Source of the DNA: a bacterium
GTDB lineage: Bacteria > CAIWAD01
Direction: 5' to 3'
NCBI GenBank assembly: GCA_030685015.1
Contig: JAUXWS010000083.1
Location: 1-27,934, forward strand
Length of the DNA stretch: 27,934 nt
Shown here one piece after another: positions 15,036-23,675 of this stretch. The position numbers and the translations under genes are program-made. The stretch's first letter is position 1, and each line of letters starts with the position of its first letter. The notes beneath the pieces are model-generated. The model was not told the origin of the DNA, ran no database searches, and saw only the letters and a program-made list of their open reading frames with translations.

Positions 15036-15407
15036 TTAACCCTTCTTCACCACGCCGCTGGACTTCTTGCGTCCCTTGCGCGTGCGGGCGTTGTTCTTCG
15101 TGTTCTGACCGCGAACAGGCAGGTTGCGGCGATGGCGCAGGCCACGATAGCAGCCGATATCCATCAGCCGCTTGATGTTCATCGTGATCTCCGTCCGCAG
15201 AGCGCCCTCGACCTTGATGTCGTTCTGGATCACCGCGCGGATGCGCCTCAGCTCCTCCTCGTCCAGGTTCATCACCCGGGTGTCCGGACTGACATTGGCC
15301 TTCTCCAGGATGGAGCGGGCCATGGACAGGCCGATTCCGAAGATGTAGGTGAGCCCGATCTCGACGCGCTTGTTCTTGGGCAGATCAACTCCGGCAATGC
15401 GTGCCAA
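15036..15407 (-). CDS. rpsM: 30S ribosomal protein S13 (uS13)
   Basis: 123 residues, standard length. Typical blocks are [26 protein letters not shown], the helix-turn region [16 protein letters not shown], and [24 protein letters not shown] with the basic C-terminal tail that contacts tRNA. S13 is in the small-subunit head and forms bridges to the large subunit. It begins 62 bases after rpmJ. Confidence 0.97.
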   Translation of the reverse strand: MARIAGVDLPKNKRVEIGLTYIFGIGLSMARSILEKANVSPDTRVMNLDEEELRRIRAVIQNDIKVEGALRTEITMNIKRLMDIGCYRGLRHRRNLPVRGQNTKNNARTRKGRKKSSGVVKKG

Positions 15408-15469
15408 TGGTGCCTCCCGAATGCGGGGCGGTTCCGGCCTCTACCGGTCCGCCACCTTCTGACTGGGCT

Positions 15470-15586
15470 CTAGCCCTGACGCTGCTTGTGCTTGCGGGTT
15501 TTGCTGCAGATGACGCGTACCACGCCGGCACGCCGCACGATCTTGCAGCTCTCGCAGATTTTCTTGACCGACGCTTTGACTTTCAT
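15470..15586 (-). CDS. rpmJ: 50S ribosomal protein L36 (bL36), zinc-ribbon form
   Basis: 38-residue protein [17 protein letters not shown] followed by [15 protein letters not shown]11, C14, C27 and H33 make the zinc ribbon of the C+ type of L36. It contacts 23S rRNA helices in the large subunit. The ATG is at 15586 and the TAG at 15470-15472. Position between infA and rpsM is the standard one. A 195-bp spacer with repeats separates it from infA. A zinc-independent paralogue, if any, would be elsewhere. Confidence 0.95.
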   Translation of the reverse strand: MKVKASVKKICESCKIVRRAGVVRVICSKTRKHKQRQG

Positions 15587-15781
15587 CGCCGAGTCTCCCT
15601 CTATCCTCGTCCAGTGTTTTGTTCAACTCGTCTTGCAGCGGCTTGTCCGGTGCAAGGCGCTTCAGCCGCGAAGCCGGTTGCAAGCGCCATCCTTGCAGCG
15701 GCTTGTCCGGTGCAAGGCGCTTCAGCCGCGAAGTCGGCTGCAAGCGCCGCGGCCAAGGCCGCGCTGCGCGTCGGCCTTGGC
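15587..15781 (-). other. infA-rpmJ spacer filled by repeats
   Basis: 195 bp with no gene, in a cluster where other gaps are mostly under 30 bases. It consists largely of two 57-bp direct repeats and one GC-rich hairpin (both listed separately). The last 45 bases before rpmJ hold no recognisable signal apart from the ribosome binding site (AGGGAGACTC-like) just before the ATG. Confidence 0.8.
15632..15748. repeat. Two tandem 57-bp direct repeats with internal dyads
   Basis: Copies at 15632-15688 and 15692-15748 differ at two positions (C/T at 15674/15734 and T/C at 15678/15738) and are spaced 60 bases start to start. Each copy begins CTTGCAGCGGCTT and ends in an inverted partner (AAGCCGGTTGCAAG in copy one), so it can fold into a long stem; a second inner pairing GGCGCTT/AAGCGCC is possible on the minus strand. 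This looks like a REP-like extragenic element duplicated in place. No terminator-type T-run follows. Confidence 0.85.
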
Positions 15782-15782
15782 C
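15751..15782 (-). repeat. GC-rich hairpin directly after infA
   Basis: An 11-base perfect stem (GGCCAAGGCCG with its complement, loop of 10) starts at the last base of the infA stop codon. Without a T-run it is not a classical terminator; it could protect the 3' end of infA mRNA or pause the polymerase. Confidence 0.6.
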
Positions 15783-16000
15783 TACTTGTGCCTGAAGGTG
15801 ATCCGCCCCCTGGTCAGATCATAGGGGGACAGCTCCACCGTCACCTTGTCCCCGGGCAGGATGCGGATGTAGTGCATGCGCATCTTCCCCGAGATATGGG
15901 CCAACACGATGTGGCCATTATCCAGCTTGACCCGGAAGGAGGCGTTGGGCAGCGTCTCCAACACGGTTCCGTCGATCTTGATGATGTCCGTCTTTCCCAT
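15782..16000 (-). CDS. infA: Translation initiation factor IF-1
   Basis: 72 residues, exactly the usual size. The OB-fold sequence is typical: [70 protein letters not shown]-1 binds the A site of the 30S subunit with IF-2 and IF-3. It lies seven bases after map, in the common secY-adk-map-infA-rpmJ order. Confidence 0.98.
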   Translation of the reverse strand: MGKTDIIKIDGTVLETLPNASFRVKLDNGHIVLAHISGKMRMHYIRILPGDKVTVELSPYDLTRGRITFRHK

Positions 16001-16007
16001 GCCGCTC

Positions 16008-16772
16008 CTAGTCGAGGGTCAGGATCTCCGGCTCCGCGTCCGTGACGCGAATCTGATGTTCGAAATGGGCGCTGTCGGATCCGTCGGCCGTGGCCACCGT
16101 CCAGCCATCGCCCAACACCCGGATGCGCCACTCGCCGGCGTTGATCATGGGCTCCAGGGCCAGGCACATGCCGGCCCGCAGCCGCAGCCCTTGCCCCGCC
16201 GTGCCGTAGTTCGGCACTTCCGGTGCCTCGTGCACGGCGCCGCCCACTCCGTGGCCCACCATGTCCCGCACCACGGAATAGCCAAGTGCCTCCACATGGG
16301 CGGAAACCGCGGCGCCGATGTCGCCGATCCGGTTCCCACCCCGCGCCGCCTCGATGCCCTTGAAGAGGGACTCGCGCGTGGCCACCATCAAGCGCCGGCG
16401 CTCCTCGCTCACCCGGCCGACCGGGAAGCTGCGCGCCGAATCCCCGTAGCAACCGTCCAGGCAGGTGCCGGCATCGATCTTAACGATGTCGCCCTCCTGC
16501 AGGAGGCGATCCCCCGGTATGCCGTGCACCACCTCGTCATTGATCGAGATGCAGCAGCAGGCCGGAAAGGGCGCCACTCCGGGCGGACCCGGCACGCCGA
16601 TGAAGGAGGGTCTGGCGCCCTGGGAGCGGATGAAGCTGTCAACGATCCGGTTCAACTCGGCCGTGCTCACTCCCGGCCCGATGTGGGCTTCCACCAGGCG
16701 GAAGGCCTGGGGAAGGATCCGGCAGGCCCGACGGATCCCCTCGAACTCCCGGCTGCTGTAAAGACGCGCCAT
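16008..16772 (-). CDS. map: Methionine aminopeptidase, type I
   Basis: 254 residues. The enzyme removes the N-terminal methionine from new proteins. The pita-bread fold metal ligands are all present: D100 and D111 ([15 protein letters not shown]), H174 ([10 protein letters not shown]), E207 (LALEPM) and E238 (HFEHQI); the substrate-binding H83 lies in VVHGIP. The N-terminus ([12 protein letters not shown]) fits the short type I form without an SH3 extension. Cysteines at 72-74 line the pocket region. The ATG at 16772 lies three bases after adk. Confidence 0.96.
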   Translation of the reverse strand: MARLYSSREFEGIRRACRILPQAFRLVEAHIGPGVSTAELNRIVDSFIRSQGARPSFIGVPGPPGVAPFPACCCISINDEVVHGIPGDRLLQEGDIVKIDAGTCLDGCYGDSARSFPVGRVSEERRRLMVATRESLFKGIEAARGGNRIGDIGAAVSAHVEALGYSVVRDMVGHGVGGAVHEAPEVPNYGTAGQGLRLRAGMCLALEPMINAGEWRIRVLGDGWTVATADGSDSAHFEHQIRVTDAEPEILTLD

Positions 16773-16775
16773 CGA

Positions 16776-17411
16776 CTAGCCCAGCATGGACAGGATGGCG
16801 CGGAAGACATCCTCCACCGGCGCCATGCCGTTCACCCGGCGCAGGCGTCCCCGCTCCTCGTAAAAGCGGATGAGGGGCGCCGTCTGCTCCTCGAAGATCC
16901 GCAGGCGGTGCCGGACCGTCTCGGCCGAGTCGTCGTCGCGCGGCCCCACCGGCCCGCCGCACTTCGTGCAGCGCGAGGGGATCTCCCCCGTCTGGGCGTT
17001 GTAATCCGCGCCGCAGTCCCGACAAGTGAAGCGTGCCCCAAGGCGGCGCACCAGTGTTTCGGAATCGGACTCCAGGGCGACGACGGCGCTCAGTCCCATG
17101 CCGTCCCGCTCCAGGATGGCCTCCAGCCCCTCGGCCTGGGCCACCGTTCGCGGAAAGCCATCCAGGATGAAGCCGCCGCGGCAATCCTCCTGCTTCAGGC
17201 GATCCTGGACGATTTCAAGGATCAGGTCGTCCGGCACCAAGTTGCCCTGGTCCAGGTAGTACTTCACGCGCACGCCCAACTCGGTTCCGCGCCGGATCTG
17301 GTCGCGCAGGATGTCGCCCGTCGAGACCTGTGGAATGCCCATCTCGGTGGAGATCCGCTTGGCTTGCGTTCCCTTTCCAGCGCCCGGGGCGCCCAGCAGG
17401 ATCAATCGCAT
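16776..17411 (-). CDS. adk: Adenylate kinase, long form with zinc-binding lid
   Basis: 211 residues; interconverts ATP + AMP and 2 ADP. The P-loop GAPGAGKGT is at residues 8-16. STGDILRD binds AMP, and FILDGFPRT is at 81-89. The LID domain has four cysteines C130, C133, C148 and C151, the zinc-binding variety common in Gram-positive and some other bacteria (in E. coli the site has no metal). RHRLRIFEEQTAPLI follows. It lies 16 bases after secY. Confidence 0.97.
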   Translation of the reverse strand: MRLILLGAPGAGKGTQAKRISTEMGIPQVSTGDILRDQIRRGTELGVRVKYYLDQGNLVPDDLILEIVQDRLKQEDCRGGFILDGFPRTVAQAEGLEAILERDGMGLSAVVALESDSETLVRRLGARFTCRDCGADYNAQTGEIPSRCTKCGGPVGPRDDDSAETVRHRLRIFEEQTAPLIRFYEERGRLRRVNGMAPVEDVFRAILSMLG

Positions 17412-17427
17412 TCCACTCCTCCACCCA

Positions 17428-18777
17428 TCAGGACATGCGGCTTCGTCCCCGGATCCGCCCCGACTTCATCAGGCCATCGTAATGCCGCATCGTCAGATGC
17501 GACTCGATCTGCTGGAGGGTGTCCAGCGCGACACCCACCATGATCAGCAGCCCCGTGCCCCCGAAAAAGGAGGCGAAGTTGAAGGAGATGTTGGAGCCCA
17601 GCATGTCCCCCGCATAGCGGAAGAGGATTTGGGGGAACACCGCGAGGAATCCAAGGAAGATCGATCCCGGCAGAGTGATGCGCGTCAGCACGAAATCGAT
17701 GTAATCGCTCGTCTTCTTGCCCGGCCGGATCCCGGGAATGAAGCCGCCATAGCGCTTCAGGTTCTCCGCCACCTCAATGGGGTTGAAGGACATGGCCGTG
17801 TAGAAATAAGTGAAGAAGACGATGAGCAGCCAGTAGCTGATCAAATATGGCCACGCCGTCCAGTTGAAGGCGTTGTTGACGAACTCCTTGATGGCGCCCT
17901 CGGGCAGCAGGGTGCCCAGGGTCTGGGGCAGGAACATGAGGGACTGGGCGAAGATGATGGGCATCACGCCCGCCATGTTGATGCGCAAGGGCAAATGCGT
18001 GCTCTGGCCGCCCATCACGCGCCGACCCACCACGCGCTTGGCATACTGGACGGGAATCTTGCGCACACCCTGGATAAGGACGATCGCCCCCATGATGGTG
18101 GCGCCCATCAGGGCCAGCAGGAAAAGCTCGGCCAGGAGGGGGCGGGTCTGGGCGATGACCTGCTGCGCCTCGTCCATCAGGGCCATGGGAATGGATTCCA
18201 CCACGCCGAGGAAGATGATGAGGCTCATTCCGTTGCCCACGCCACGCTCGGTGATCTGCTCGCCCAGCCACATGAGGATGAGCGTGCCCGTCGTCAGCAT
18301 GAGCATGGTGGTCAGCTTGAAGCTCAGCCCCGGGATGAGAACGATGGGAGCGCCGCTGGGGGAGGTGATGCTCTCCAGGAAGACGCCCACGCCCGCGGCC
18401 TGCATGGCGGACAGGAAGACCGTGCCGTAGCGCGTGTACTGGGTGATCTTCTTGCGGCCCTGCTCGCCTTCCTTCATCAGACGCTGGAAGAAGGGCACGG
18501 TCGTGCCCATCAGTTGGATGATGATGCTGGCGCTGATGTAGGGCATTACGCCCAGACCGAAGATGCCCACCTTCTGGAAGGCGCCGCCCGTGAACATGTC
18601 GTAGAGGCCGAAGAGGGTGTTCTGGCTTTGCCTGAAGAACTCGCCCAGGGCATCGCCGTTGATGCCCGGGGTGGGGATGTGAACGCCGATCCGGCACACC
18701 AGGAAGATGAACAGGGTGAAGAGCACCCGGTCCCTTAGTTCAGGAATCCGGAAGATGTTGGCGAATTTGTCCAGCAT
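17428..18777 (-). CDS. secY: Preprotein translocase subunit SecY
   Basis: 449 residues with about ten membrane spans; the protein-conducting channel of the Sec system. Recognisable are the N-terminal IPELRDRVLFTLFIFLVCRIGVHIPTPGI, the plug region (LGVMPYISASIIIQLM), EQITERGVGNGMSLIIFLGV, and the cytoplasmic loops RRVMGGQSTHLPLRINMAGVMPIIFA and KRYGGFIPGIRPGKKTSDYI. It ends the spc operon and starts 27 bases after rplO. Confidence 0.98.
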   Translation of the reverse strand: MLDKFANIFRIPELRDRVLFTLFIFLVCRIGVHIPTPGINGDALGEFFRQSQNTLFGLYDMFTGGAFQKVGIFGLGVMPYISASIIIQLMGTTVPFFQRLMKEGEQGRKKITQYTRYGTVFLSAMQAAGVGVFLESITSPSGAPIVLIPGLSFKLTTMLMLTTGTLILMWLGEQITERGVGNGMSLIIFLGVVESIPMALMDEAQQVIAQTRPLLAELFLLALMGATIMGAIVLIQGVRKIPVQYAKRVVGRRVMGGQSTHLPLRINMAGVMPIIFAQSLMFLPQTLGTLLPEGAIKEFVNNAFNWTAWPYLISYWLLIVFFTYFYTAMSFNPIEVAENLKRYGGFIPGIRPGKKTSDYIDFVLTRITLPGSIFLGFLAVFPQILFRYAGDMLGSNISFNFASFFGGTGLLIMVGVALDTLQQIESHLTMRHYDGLMKSGRIRGRSRMS

Positions 18778-18804
18778 TCAGGGTGCCTTTTTTGTGGACG
18801 CCAC

Positions 18805-19248
18805 TTAGCCCTGGTGGGCCACGACGCTGCCGCCCGCCGCCTCGATGCGGGCCAGGGCCGACTTGGAGACCTTGATGCCGCTCACCGTCAAGGCGGCTGC
18901 CAGCTCGCCGTCGCACAGGATCTTCACCGGCGCGTCCAGGCGACCGATCAGTCCCGCCGCCAGCAGACTCTCGGGGTTGACCAGGCCACCCGCCAGGGTC
19001 GCCAGGCTTGTCAACTGGACGATCTGGTTCTCCTCGCGGCGGATGTTGGTGAAACCCCGCTTGGGCAAGCGGCGCTGGATGGGCATCTGGCCGCCTTCGA
19101 ACCAGGCGCGGCGCTTGGCGCCCGACCGCGAGCGCTGGCCCTTGTGTCCGCGGCAGGACGTGCCGCCGTGGCCGGAGCCGTCCCCGCGCCCGATCCGCTT
19201 GGTGCGGTGATGGGCTCCTTCAGCATGGTTCAGGGATCCCAGGTTCAT
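18805..19248 (-). CDS. rplO: 50S ribosomal protein L15 (uL15)
   Basis: 147 residues. The glycine- and arginine-rich N-terminus (KRIGRGDGSGHGGTSCRGHKGQRSRSG) is the extended part that reaches into 23S rRNA. It is followed by FEGGQMPIQRRLPKRGF and a globular C-terminal part with VKILCDGELAAALTV and SKSALARIEAAGGSV. L15 is a late assembly protein. It lies ten bases after rpmD. Confidence 0.97.
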   Translation of the reverse strand: MNLGSLNHAEGAHHRTKRIGRGDGSGHGGTSCRGHKGQRSRSGAKRRAWFEGGQMPIQRRLPKRGFTNIRREENQIVQLTSLATLAGGLVNPESLLAAGLIGRLDAPVKILCDGELAAALTVSGIKVSKSALARIEAAGGSVVAHQG

Positions 19249-19258
19249 CGGGGTCCTC

Positions 19259-19441
19259 CTAGTCGTTAAGCTCTTCCACCTTCAGCAGGTGGGGGATGGC
19301 CTTCACCATGCCCAAGATCTGGGGGGTGGCCTCGTGGATGACGCTGTGGTTCAGGCGCCTCAGTCCGAGGGCCTTGACCGTGGCGCGCTGGACGGGCAGA
19401 CGGCCGATCCCGCTGCGCACGTAGGTGATCTTCAGTCTCAT
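19259..19441 (-). CDS. rpmD: 50S ribosomal protein L30 (uL30)
   Basis: 60 residues: [34 protein letters not shown] then [17 protein letters not shown]. These are the standard blocks of the short bacterial L30. The ATG overlaps the rpsE stop as ATGA (19438-19441), which also decides the start against a longer open reading that would run inside rpsE. Confidence 0.96.
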   Translation of the reverse strand: MRLKITYVRSGIGRLPVQRATVKALGLRRLNHSVIHEATPQILGMVKAIPHLLKVEELND

Positions 19442-19968
19442 GCCTCGCCGGTCTCCTTCTCCTCGCCCATCTGGTAGATGTCGCGCAGGCTGCGGTTGAG
19501 GCGGCGGGACAGCTGGCCGGGACTGGTCAGCTCCAGCAGGGCCTGGAAGGCCGCCTTGACCTCGTTGTGCGGGTTGTTGGAACCCAGGCTCTTGGAGAGC
19601 ACGTCGCGCACGCCGGCGCACTCCATCACGGCGCGCACGTTCTTGCCGGCGATGATGCCCGTTCCCGCCGAGGCGGGGCGGAGCAACACGCGGCCGGCGC
19701 CGAAACGGCCGATGATCTCGTGGGGGATGGTGCTGCCGGAGAGCTCCACGCGGATCATGTTCCGCTTGGCCGACTCCGTGCCCTTCTCGATGGCGTTGAC
19801 CACCTCGTTGGCCTTGCCCAGGCCCCAGCCCACCCGGCCGTGTCCGTCCCCGACCACGACGATGGCGTTGAAGCCGAAGTTGCGGCCACCCTTGACCACC
19901 TTCGCCGTGCGGTTGATGTTGACGACCTTCTCGATCAGGCCCAGTTCCTGGGTGTTCACGTGTTCCAA
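19438..19968 (-). CDS. rpsE: 30S ribosomal protein S5 (uS5)
   Basis: 176 residues. The double-stranded RNA-binding-like N-terminal domain reads [44 protein letters not shown]. The C-terminal domain has [31 protein letters not shown] and the segment [21 protein letters not shown]5 is part of the mRNA entry channel and affects decoding fidelity. It is 18 bases after rplR. Confidence 0.98.
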   Translation of the reverse strand: MEHVNTQELGLIEKVVNINRTAKVVKGGRNFGFNAIVVVGDGHGRVGWGLGKANEVVNAIEKGTESAKRNMIRVELSGSTIPHEIIGRFGAGRVLLRPASAGTGIIAGKNVRAVMECAGVRDVLSKSLGSNNPHNEVKAAFQALLELTSPGQLSRRLNRSLRDIYQMGEEKETGEA

Positions 19969-19986
19969 GGGACTCTCCTGCCTGGC

Positions 19987-20355
19987 TTAGAAGTTCAGTC
20001 CGCCCTCGCGGGCGCCGTCGGCCACCGCCTTGACCCGGCCCCAGTACTTGTATCCGGAGCGGTCGAAGACGCAGGCGCTGATCTCGCGGCTCTTGGCCAA
20101 CTCGGCCAGGGCCTTCCCGACGATGAACCCCTTCTCCACCGGGTTCTTGGCCTCGGCCAGGGAAGCGGCCAGGTCCTTGGACTTGGTGGAGTGGGCGGCC
20201 AGGGTCTTGCCCTGCTCGTCGTCGATGAGCTGGACGTACAGGTGCCGGGCGCTGCGGAAGACGGAGAGGCGCGGGCGCTGGGCGCTGCCGCTCACCTTCT
20301 TCCGGGTGTGCATGTGGCGCCGCTGGCGCCCCTGCTGGCGAATGTTCATGCTCAT
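19987..20355 (-). CDS. rplR: 50S ribosomal protein L18 (uL18)
   Basis: 122 residues. The basic N-terminus (RQQGRQRRHMHTRKKVSG) precedes RPRLSVFRSARHLYVQLIDDEQGKTLAAHSTK and the C-terminal CVFDRSGYKYWGRVKAVADGAREGGLNF. L18 binds 5S rRNA with L5. ATG 20355 has AGGG eight bases upstream; a second ATG at 20349 is also possible and would shorten the protein by two residues. Confidence 0.97.
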   Translation of the reverse strand: MSMNIRQQGRQRRHMHTRKKVSGSAQRPRLSVFRSARHLYVQLIDDEQGKTLAAHSTKSKDLAASLAEAKNPVEKGFIVGKALAELAKSREISACVFDRSGYKYWGRVKAVADGAREGGLNF

Positions 20356-20365
20356 GGCGCTTGCC

Positions 20366-20905
20366 CTACTTCTTGCCGGTCTTGCCGGCCTTCTTCTCGA
20401 TGTATTCGCCCGAGTAACGAATGCCCTTGCCCTTGTAGGGTTCCGGCGGCTTGAAGCCGCGCACGAGGGCCGCCACTTCGCCCACCAGGGCGCGGTCGAG
20501 ACCACTGATCTCGATCTGGGTCGGCTTGGGCACCACGATGCTGATTCCGGCCGGGGGCTGGAAGACGATCTGGTGCGTGAAGCCCAGCTTGAGGTTCAAA
20601 TGACCGGACTTCAGCTCCGCCGTGTAGCCCACGCCCACGATCTCCAGCTTCTTGAGGAAGCCGGTGGTGACGCCGGTCACCATGTTGGCGACCAGGGCCC
20701 GCGTCATGCCATGCAGGGCGCGGTGGCGCGGCTCGTCGGAGGGACGCTCCACCAGCAGCGTGCCCTCCTCGCGGCGCACGACCATATCCGGATGCAGGTC
20801 CATGGCCAGCTCGCCCTTGGGACCCTTGACGGCCAGCCGGGTGCCGGCCTGGCTGACCTCGACCCCCGCGGGAAGGGGGACGGGCAGTCTTCCGATTCGT
20901 GACAC
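20366..20905 (-). CDS. rplF: 50S ribosomal protein L6 (uL6)
   Basis: 179 residues with the two repeated alpha/beta domains of L6. The N-terminus MSRIGRLPVPLPAGVEV and the C-terminal block GVGYTAEL, PEPYKGKGIRYSGEYIEKKAGKTGKK are diagnostic. The start is GTG at 20905, with a perfect ribosome binding site (AAGGAGG) five bases upstream; a longer frame would run into rpsH. L6 lies near the GTPase-associated centre. Confidence 0.97.
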   Translation of the reverse strand: MSRIGRLPVPLPAGVEVSQAGTRLAVKGPKGELAMDLHPDMVVRREEGTLLVERPSDEPRHRALHGMTRALVANMVTGVTTGFLKKLEIVGVGYTAELKSGHLNLKLGFTHQIVFQPPAGISIVVPKPTQIEISGLDRALVGEVAALVRGFKPPEPYKGKGIRYSGEYIEKKAGKTGKK

Positions 20906-20915
20906 CTCAGCCTCC

Positions 20916-21314
20916 TTACCAGATGTAGCAGAGAACCTCGCCACCCACGTTGCGGGTACGGGCCTCTTTGTTGGTGATGACGCCCTCGGGCGTGCTCATG
21001 ATGGCGATGCCCAGGTTGTTGCGCACGCGGGGCAGGTTGGCCGTGCCGCGGTACTGGCGCAGGCCGGGCTTGGAGACGCGGCGCAGTCCGCTGATCACGC
21101 TCTTGCCGTTGCCGTCGAAGCGCAGGGCGATGCGGATCGTGCCCTGGATCGTGTCCTGCTCCACCTTGTAGCCGCGGATGGAGCCTTCCTTGGCCAGGAT
21201 GTCCACCACCCGCAACTTGATGTTGGAGCTGGGGCAGTCCACCAGGCGCTTGTTGGCGCGGATGGCGTTGCGGATGCGGGTCAGCAGATCGGCGATCGGA
21301 TCCGTCACAGGCAT
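20916..21314 (-). CDS. rpsH: 30S ribosomal protein S8 (uS8)
   Basis: 132 residues: VTDPIADLLTRIRNAIRANK at the N-terminus, ILAKEGSIRGYKV in the middle, and GLRQYRGTANLPRVRNNLGIAIMSTPEGVITNKEARTRNVGGEVLCYIW at the end. S8 binds the central domain of 16S rRNA and in E. coli represses the spc operon. No S8 target site was identified here. AAGGAGG precedes the ATG at 21314. Confidence 0.97.
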   Translation of the reverse strand: MPVTDPIADLLTRIRNAIRANKRLVDCPSSNIKLRVVDILAKEGSIRGYKVEQDTIQGTIRIALRFDGNGKSVISGLRRVSKPGLRQYRGTANLPRVRNNLGIAIMSTPEGVITNKEARTRNVGGEVLCYIW

Positions 21315-21324
21315 GGGGTCCTCC

Positions 21325-21510
21325 TTACCAGCTGGCCTTGACAACGCCCGGGATCTCACCGGCCAGGGCCATCTGCCGGAAGCAGATGCGGCACAGCCCG
21401 AACTTGCGCAGGTAGGCGCGGGCGCGGCCGCACTTGCGGCAGCGCGTGTAGGCGCGCACCTTGAACTTGGGCACGGCCTGCTGCTTCTTGATCAGTGCTT
21501 GACGGGCCAT
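21325..21510 (-). CDS. rpsN: 30S ribosomal protein S14, type Z zinc-binding form (uS14)
   Basis: 61 residues, the short form of S14. C24, C27, C40 and C43 (CRKC and CRIC) form the zinc site, and the C-terminus [11 protein letters not shown] is typical. The longer zinc-free form of E. coli is about 100 residues. The ATG at 21510 is seven bases after rplE. Confidence 0.97.
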   Translation of the reverse strand: MARQALIKKQQAVPKFKVRAYTRCRKCGRARAYLRKFGLCRICFRQMALAGEIPGVVKASW

Positions 21511-21517
21511 GTGGTCC

Positions 21518-22084
21518 TCACTGGTTTCTCTTGACGAAGGGCATGCCGAGCTCGGCCAGCAGCACCTTGCATTCTTCATCCGTCCCGGCCGTCGTCACGA
21601 AGCAGATGTCCATCCCGTGGACGCGCTCGACCTTGTCGTAGTCGATCTCCGGGAAGACGATCTGCTCCTTGATGCCCAGGTTGTAATTGCCGCGTCCGTC
21701 GAAGGAGCGGTCACTCAGGCCGCGGAAGTCCCTCATGCGGGGCGTCACGACCGAGATGAAGCGGTCGAGGAACTCCCACATGGCCTCCCGGCGCAGGGTG
21801 ACGCTGGCGCCCACCGGCATCCCTTCCCGCAGCTTGAAGTTGGAGATGGACTTGCGGGCCTTGTTGACCACGGCCTTGCGGCCGGTGATCAGGCCCAGCT
21901 CCTCCACGGCCGACTCCAGGGCCTTGGGCGTGTCCTTGGCGGCGCCCATCCCCACGTTGAGGACGATCTTGCTCAGCTTCGGCACCTGCATCACGCTGGT
22001 GTAGCCGAAGCGCTCCATCAGGCCCTTGCGCACTTTGTCCCGGTACGAGGCCTTCAGTCGGGGTTCGTAGCTCATCTCGCTCAC
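21518..22084 (-). CDS. rplE: 50S ribosomal protein L5 (uL5)
   Basis: 188 residues. Core blocks: [59 protein letters not shown], the [29 protein letters not shown] signature, and a C-terminal [16 protein letters not shown]5 binds 5S rRNA. GTG 22084 overlaps the rplX stop as GTGA and has GAGG four bases upstream; an ATG three codons later (22075) is the alternative start. Confidence 0.97.
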   Translation of the reverse strand: MSEMSYEPRLKASYRDKVRKGLMERFGYTSVMQVPKLSKIVLNVGMGAAKDTPKALESAVEELGLITGRKAVVNKARKSISNFKLREGMPVGASVTLRREAMWEFLDRFISVVTPRMRDFRGLSDRSFDGRGNYNLGIKEQIVFPEIDYDKVERVHGMDICFVTTAGTDEECKVLLAELGMPFVKRNQ

Positions 22085-22386
22085 ACCACCTCGTTGGAAA
22101 CCTTGGAGACGCGGACGCGGCGGCCGTCGACGACCTTCACGCCCAGGCCCGCCGCCTTGCCCGTGTTGGGGTCGACAAAGGCGACCTTGGACACGTGCAC
22201 GGGGGCCTCCTTCTCAATGATGCCGCCCGGCTGGCCCTGGGAGCGCGGCTTGGTGTGGCGCTTGATCACATTGACGCCCTCCACCAGCACGCGGTCCTTC
22301 TTGGGCAGCGCCTGCAGCACCCGGCCCTCCTTGCCCTTGTCCACGCCGGACAGGATGAGGACCTTGTCGCCCTTCTTGAGCTTCAT
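22081..22386 (-). CDS. rplX: 50S ribosomal protein L24 (uL24)
   Basis: 101 residues with a KOW motif near the start: [46 protein letters not shown]. The C-terminal part [33 protein letters not shown] is typical. L24 starts large-subunit assembly. The ATG shares one base with the rplN stop (TGATG), so initiation probably couples to termination. Confidence 0.97.
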   Translation of the reverse strand: MKLKKGDKVLILSGVDKGKEGRVLQALPKKDRVLVEGVNVIKRHTKPRSQGQPGGIIEKEAPVHVSKVAFVDPNTGKAAGLGVKVVDGRRVRVSKVSNEVV

Positions 22387-22754
22387 CACAGCACCTCCGG
22401 GGCCAGGGAGACAATCTTCATGAATTGCCGATCCCGCAGTTCGCGCGCCACCGGGCCGAAAATGCGCGTGCCCTTGGGCTCGCGCTTCTCGTCGATGATG
22501 ACGGCGGCATTGTCGTCGAAGCGGATGTAGGAGCCGTCGCTGCGCCGCACTTCCTTGGTCGTGCGCACGATGACGGCCTTCACCACCGAGCCCTTCTTGA
22601 TGTTGCTGGCCGGCAGCGCCTTCTTCACCGAGCAGACGACGATGTCGCCCACGCTGGCGTAGCGCCGTCCGGTGCCGCCCAGAACACGGAAGCACTTGAG
22701 CAGCTTGGCGCCGGTGTTGTCGGCGACGTTGAGTCGGGTTTCTTCCTGGATCAT
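22386..22754 (-). CDS. rplN: 50S ribosomal protein L14 (uL14)
   Basis: 122 residues, standard length. [72 protein letters not shown] and [28 protein letters not shown] are family blocks. L14 contributes to intersubunit bridges and is where RsfS binds. It begins the classical spc gene order, 15 bases after rpsQ with no visible promoter or terminator between, so S10 and spc are likely one transcript. Confidence 0.98.
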   Translation of the reverse strand: MIQEETRLNVADNTGAKLLKCFRVLGGTGRRYASVGDIVVCSVKKALPASNIKKGSVVKAVIVRTTKEVRRSDGSYIRFDDNAAVIIDEKREPKGTRIFGPVARELRDRQFMKIVSLAPEVL

Positions 22755-22769
22755 GGTCCGGATCCCCCC

Positions 22770-23027
22770 TTACTTCTTGCGCTCGATGATCTGGGTCAGC
22801 CGCCAGCGCTTGCGGCGGCTCAGGGGCCGGCACTCGGTGATGGACACCAGATCCCCCGCCTGGGCCTCGTTGGCCTCGTCGTGGGCCATGTACTTCTTCG
22901 TGCTCTGGAAGTACTTGGAATAGATCGGATGCTTGACCTTGCGCACCACGGCCACCGTGATGCTCTTGTCCATGCCGGCGGAAACGACCCTGCCGACCCG
23001 AACCTTGCGAATGCCACGCTCGGACAT
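22770..23027 (-). CDS. rpsQ: 30S ribosomal protein S17 (uS17)
   Basis: 85 residues: [43 protein letters not shown] then [26 protein letters not shown]. This is the OB-fold S17, a primary 16S rRNA binder. It starts nine bases after rpmC. Confidence 0.97.
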   Translation of the reverse strand: MSERGIRKVRVGRVVSAGMDKSITVAVVRKVKHPIYSKYFQSTKKYMAHDEANEAQAGDLVSITECRPLSRRKRWRLTQIIERKK

Positions 23028-23036
23028 GAATCGCTC

Positions 23037-23240
23037 CTACGCCTGTGTACCCTTGAGATCCAGTTCGTGGACGATGGTGCGCAGTCGGGCGATGTCCCGA
23101 CGCAGCTTGCGGATGCGCAGCGGATTGTCCAACTGGCTCATCCCCTGCTTGTAGCGCAGCTCGCCCATCGACTCCTCGGCCTCGGCCAGCCGGGCGTCGA
23201 GATCGGCCCGGCTCATCAGCCGGATGTCCTTCACCTTCAT
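23037..23240 (-). CDS. rpmC: 50S ribosomal protein L29 (uL29)
   Basis: 67 residues, an all-helical hairpin: KVKDIRLMSRADLDARLAEAEESMGELRYKQGMSQLDNPLRIRKLRRDIARLRTIV. L29 sits at the exit tunnel next to L23 and helps bind trigger factor and SRP. ATG 23240 is preferred because AGGAGG lies five bases upstream; an in-frame GTG directly before it is too close. Confidence 0.96.
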   Translation of the reverse strand: MKVKDIRLMSRADLDARLAEAEESMGELRYKQGMSQLDNPLRIRKLRRDIARLRTIVHELDLKGTQA

Positions 23241-23249
23241 CACGACCTC

Positions 23250-23660
23250 CTAGTCCCGCCGCTCGACGAACCTGGACCCGATGGCCAGCTTCTGGCCGGC
23301 CAGGCGGAGGGCCTCCTCGGCCAGCTCGCGCTTCACGCCCTCGATCTCGAAGAGCACCTTGCCTGGTTTCACGACCGCCACCCAGAACTCGGGGGCGCCC
23401 TTGCCCTTGCCCATGCGGGTCTCGGCGGGCTTCTTGGACACCGGCTTGTCCGGGAAAACGCGGATCCAGACCTTGCCGCCGCGCTTGATGTGGCGGGTCA
23501 TGGCCACACGGGCGGCCTCGATCTGGCGGGCCGTCACCCAGCCCGGCTCCGTCGCTTTCAGGCCGAACTGGCCGAAATCAACATTGCAGCCGCGGTAGGC
23601 CAGTCCGGTCATGCGGCCGCGCATGCTCTTGCGATGCTTGACGCGCTTCGGCATCAACAT
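23250..23660 (-). CDS. rplP: 50S ribosomal protein L16 (uL16)
   Basis: 136 residues. [81 protein letters not shown] and [20 protein letters not shown] are diagnostic. L16 is needed for the peptidyl-transferase centre and A-site tRNA positioning. The first ATG (23660) has AGGA eight bases upstream; a second ATG at 23654 is possible. Confidence 0.98.
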   Translation of the reverse strand: MLMPKRVKHRKSMRGRMTGLAYRGCNVDFGQFGLKATEPGWVTARQIEAARVAMTRHIKRGGKVWIRVFPDKPVSKKPAETRMGKGKGAPEFWVAVVKPGKVLFEIEGVKRELAEEALRLAGQKLAIGSRFVERRD

Positions 23661-23675
23661 GATGACGATCCTTTC

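Noticed and set aside
15441-15743. Minus-strand open frame encoding the repeated peptide SRLKRLAPDKPLQ in the infA-rpmJ spacer
   Set aside because: The peptide repeat only reflects the 60-base spacing of the DNA repeats (a multiple of three). The frame runs antisense-free but through rpmJ in another frame and has no ribosome binding site.
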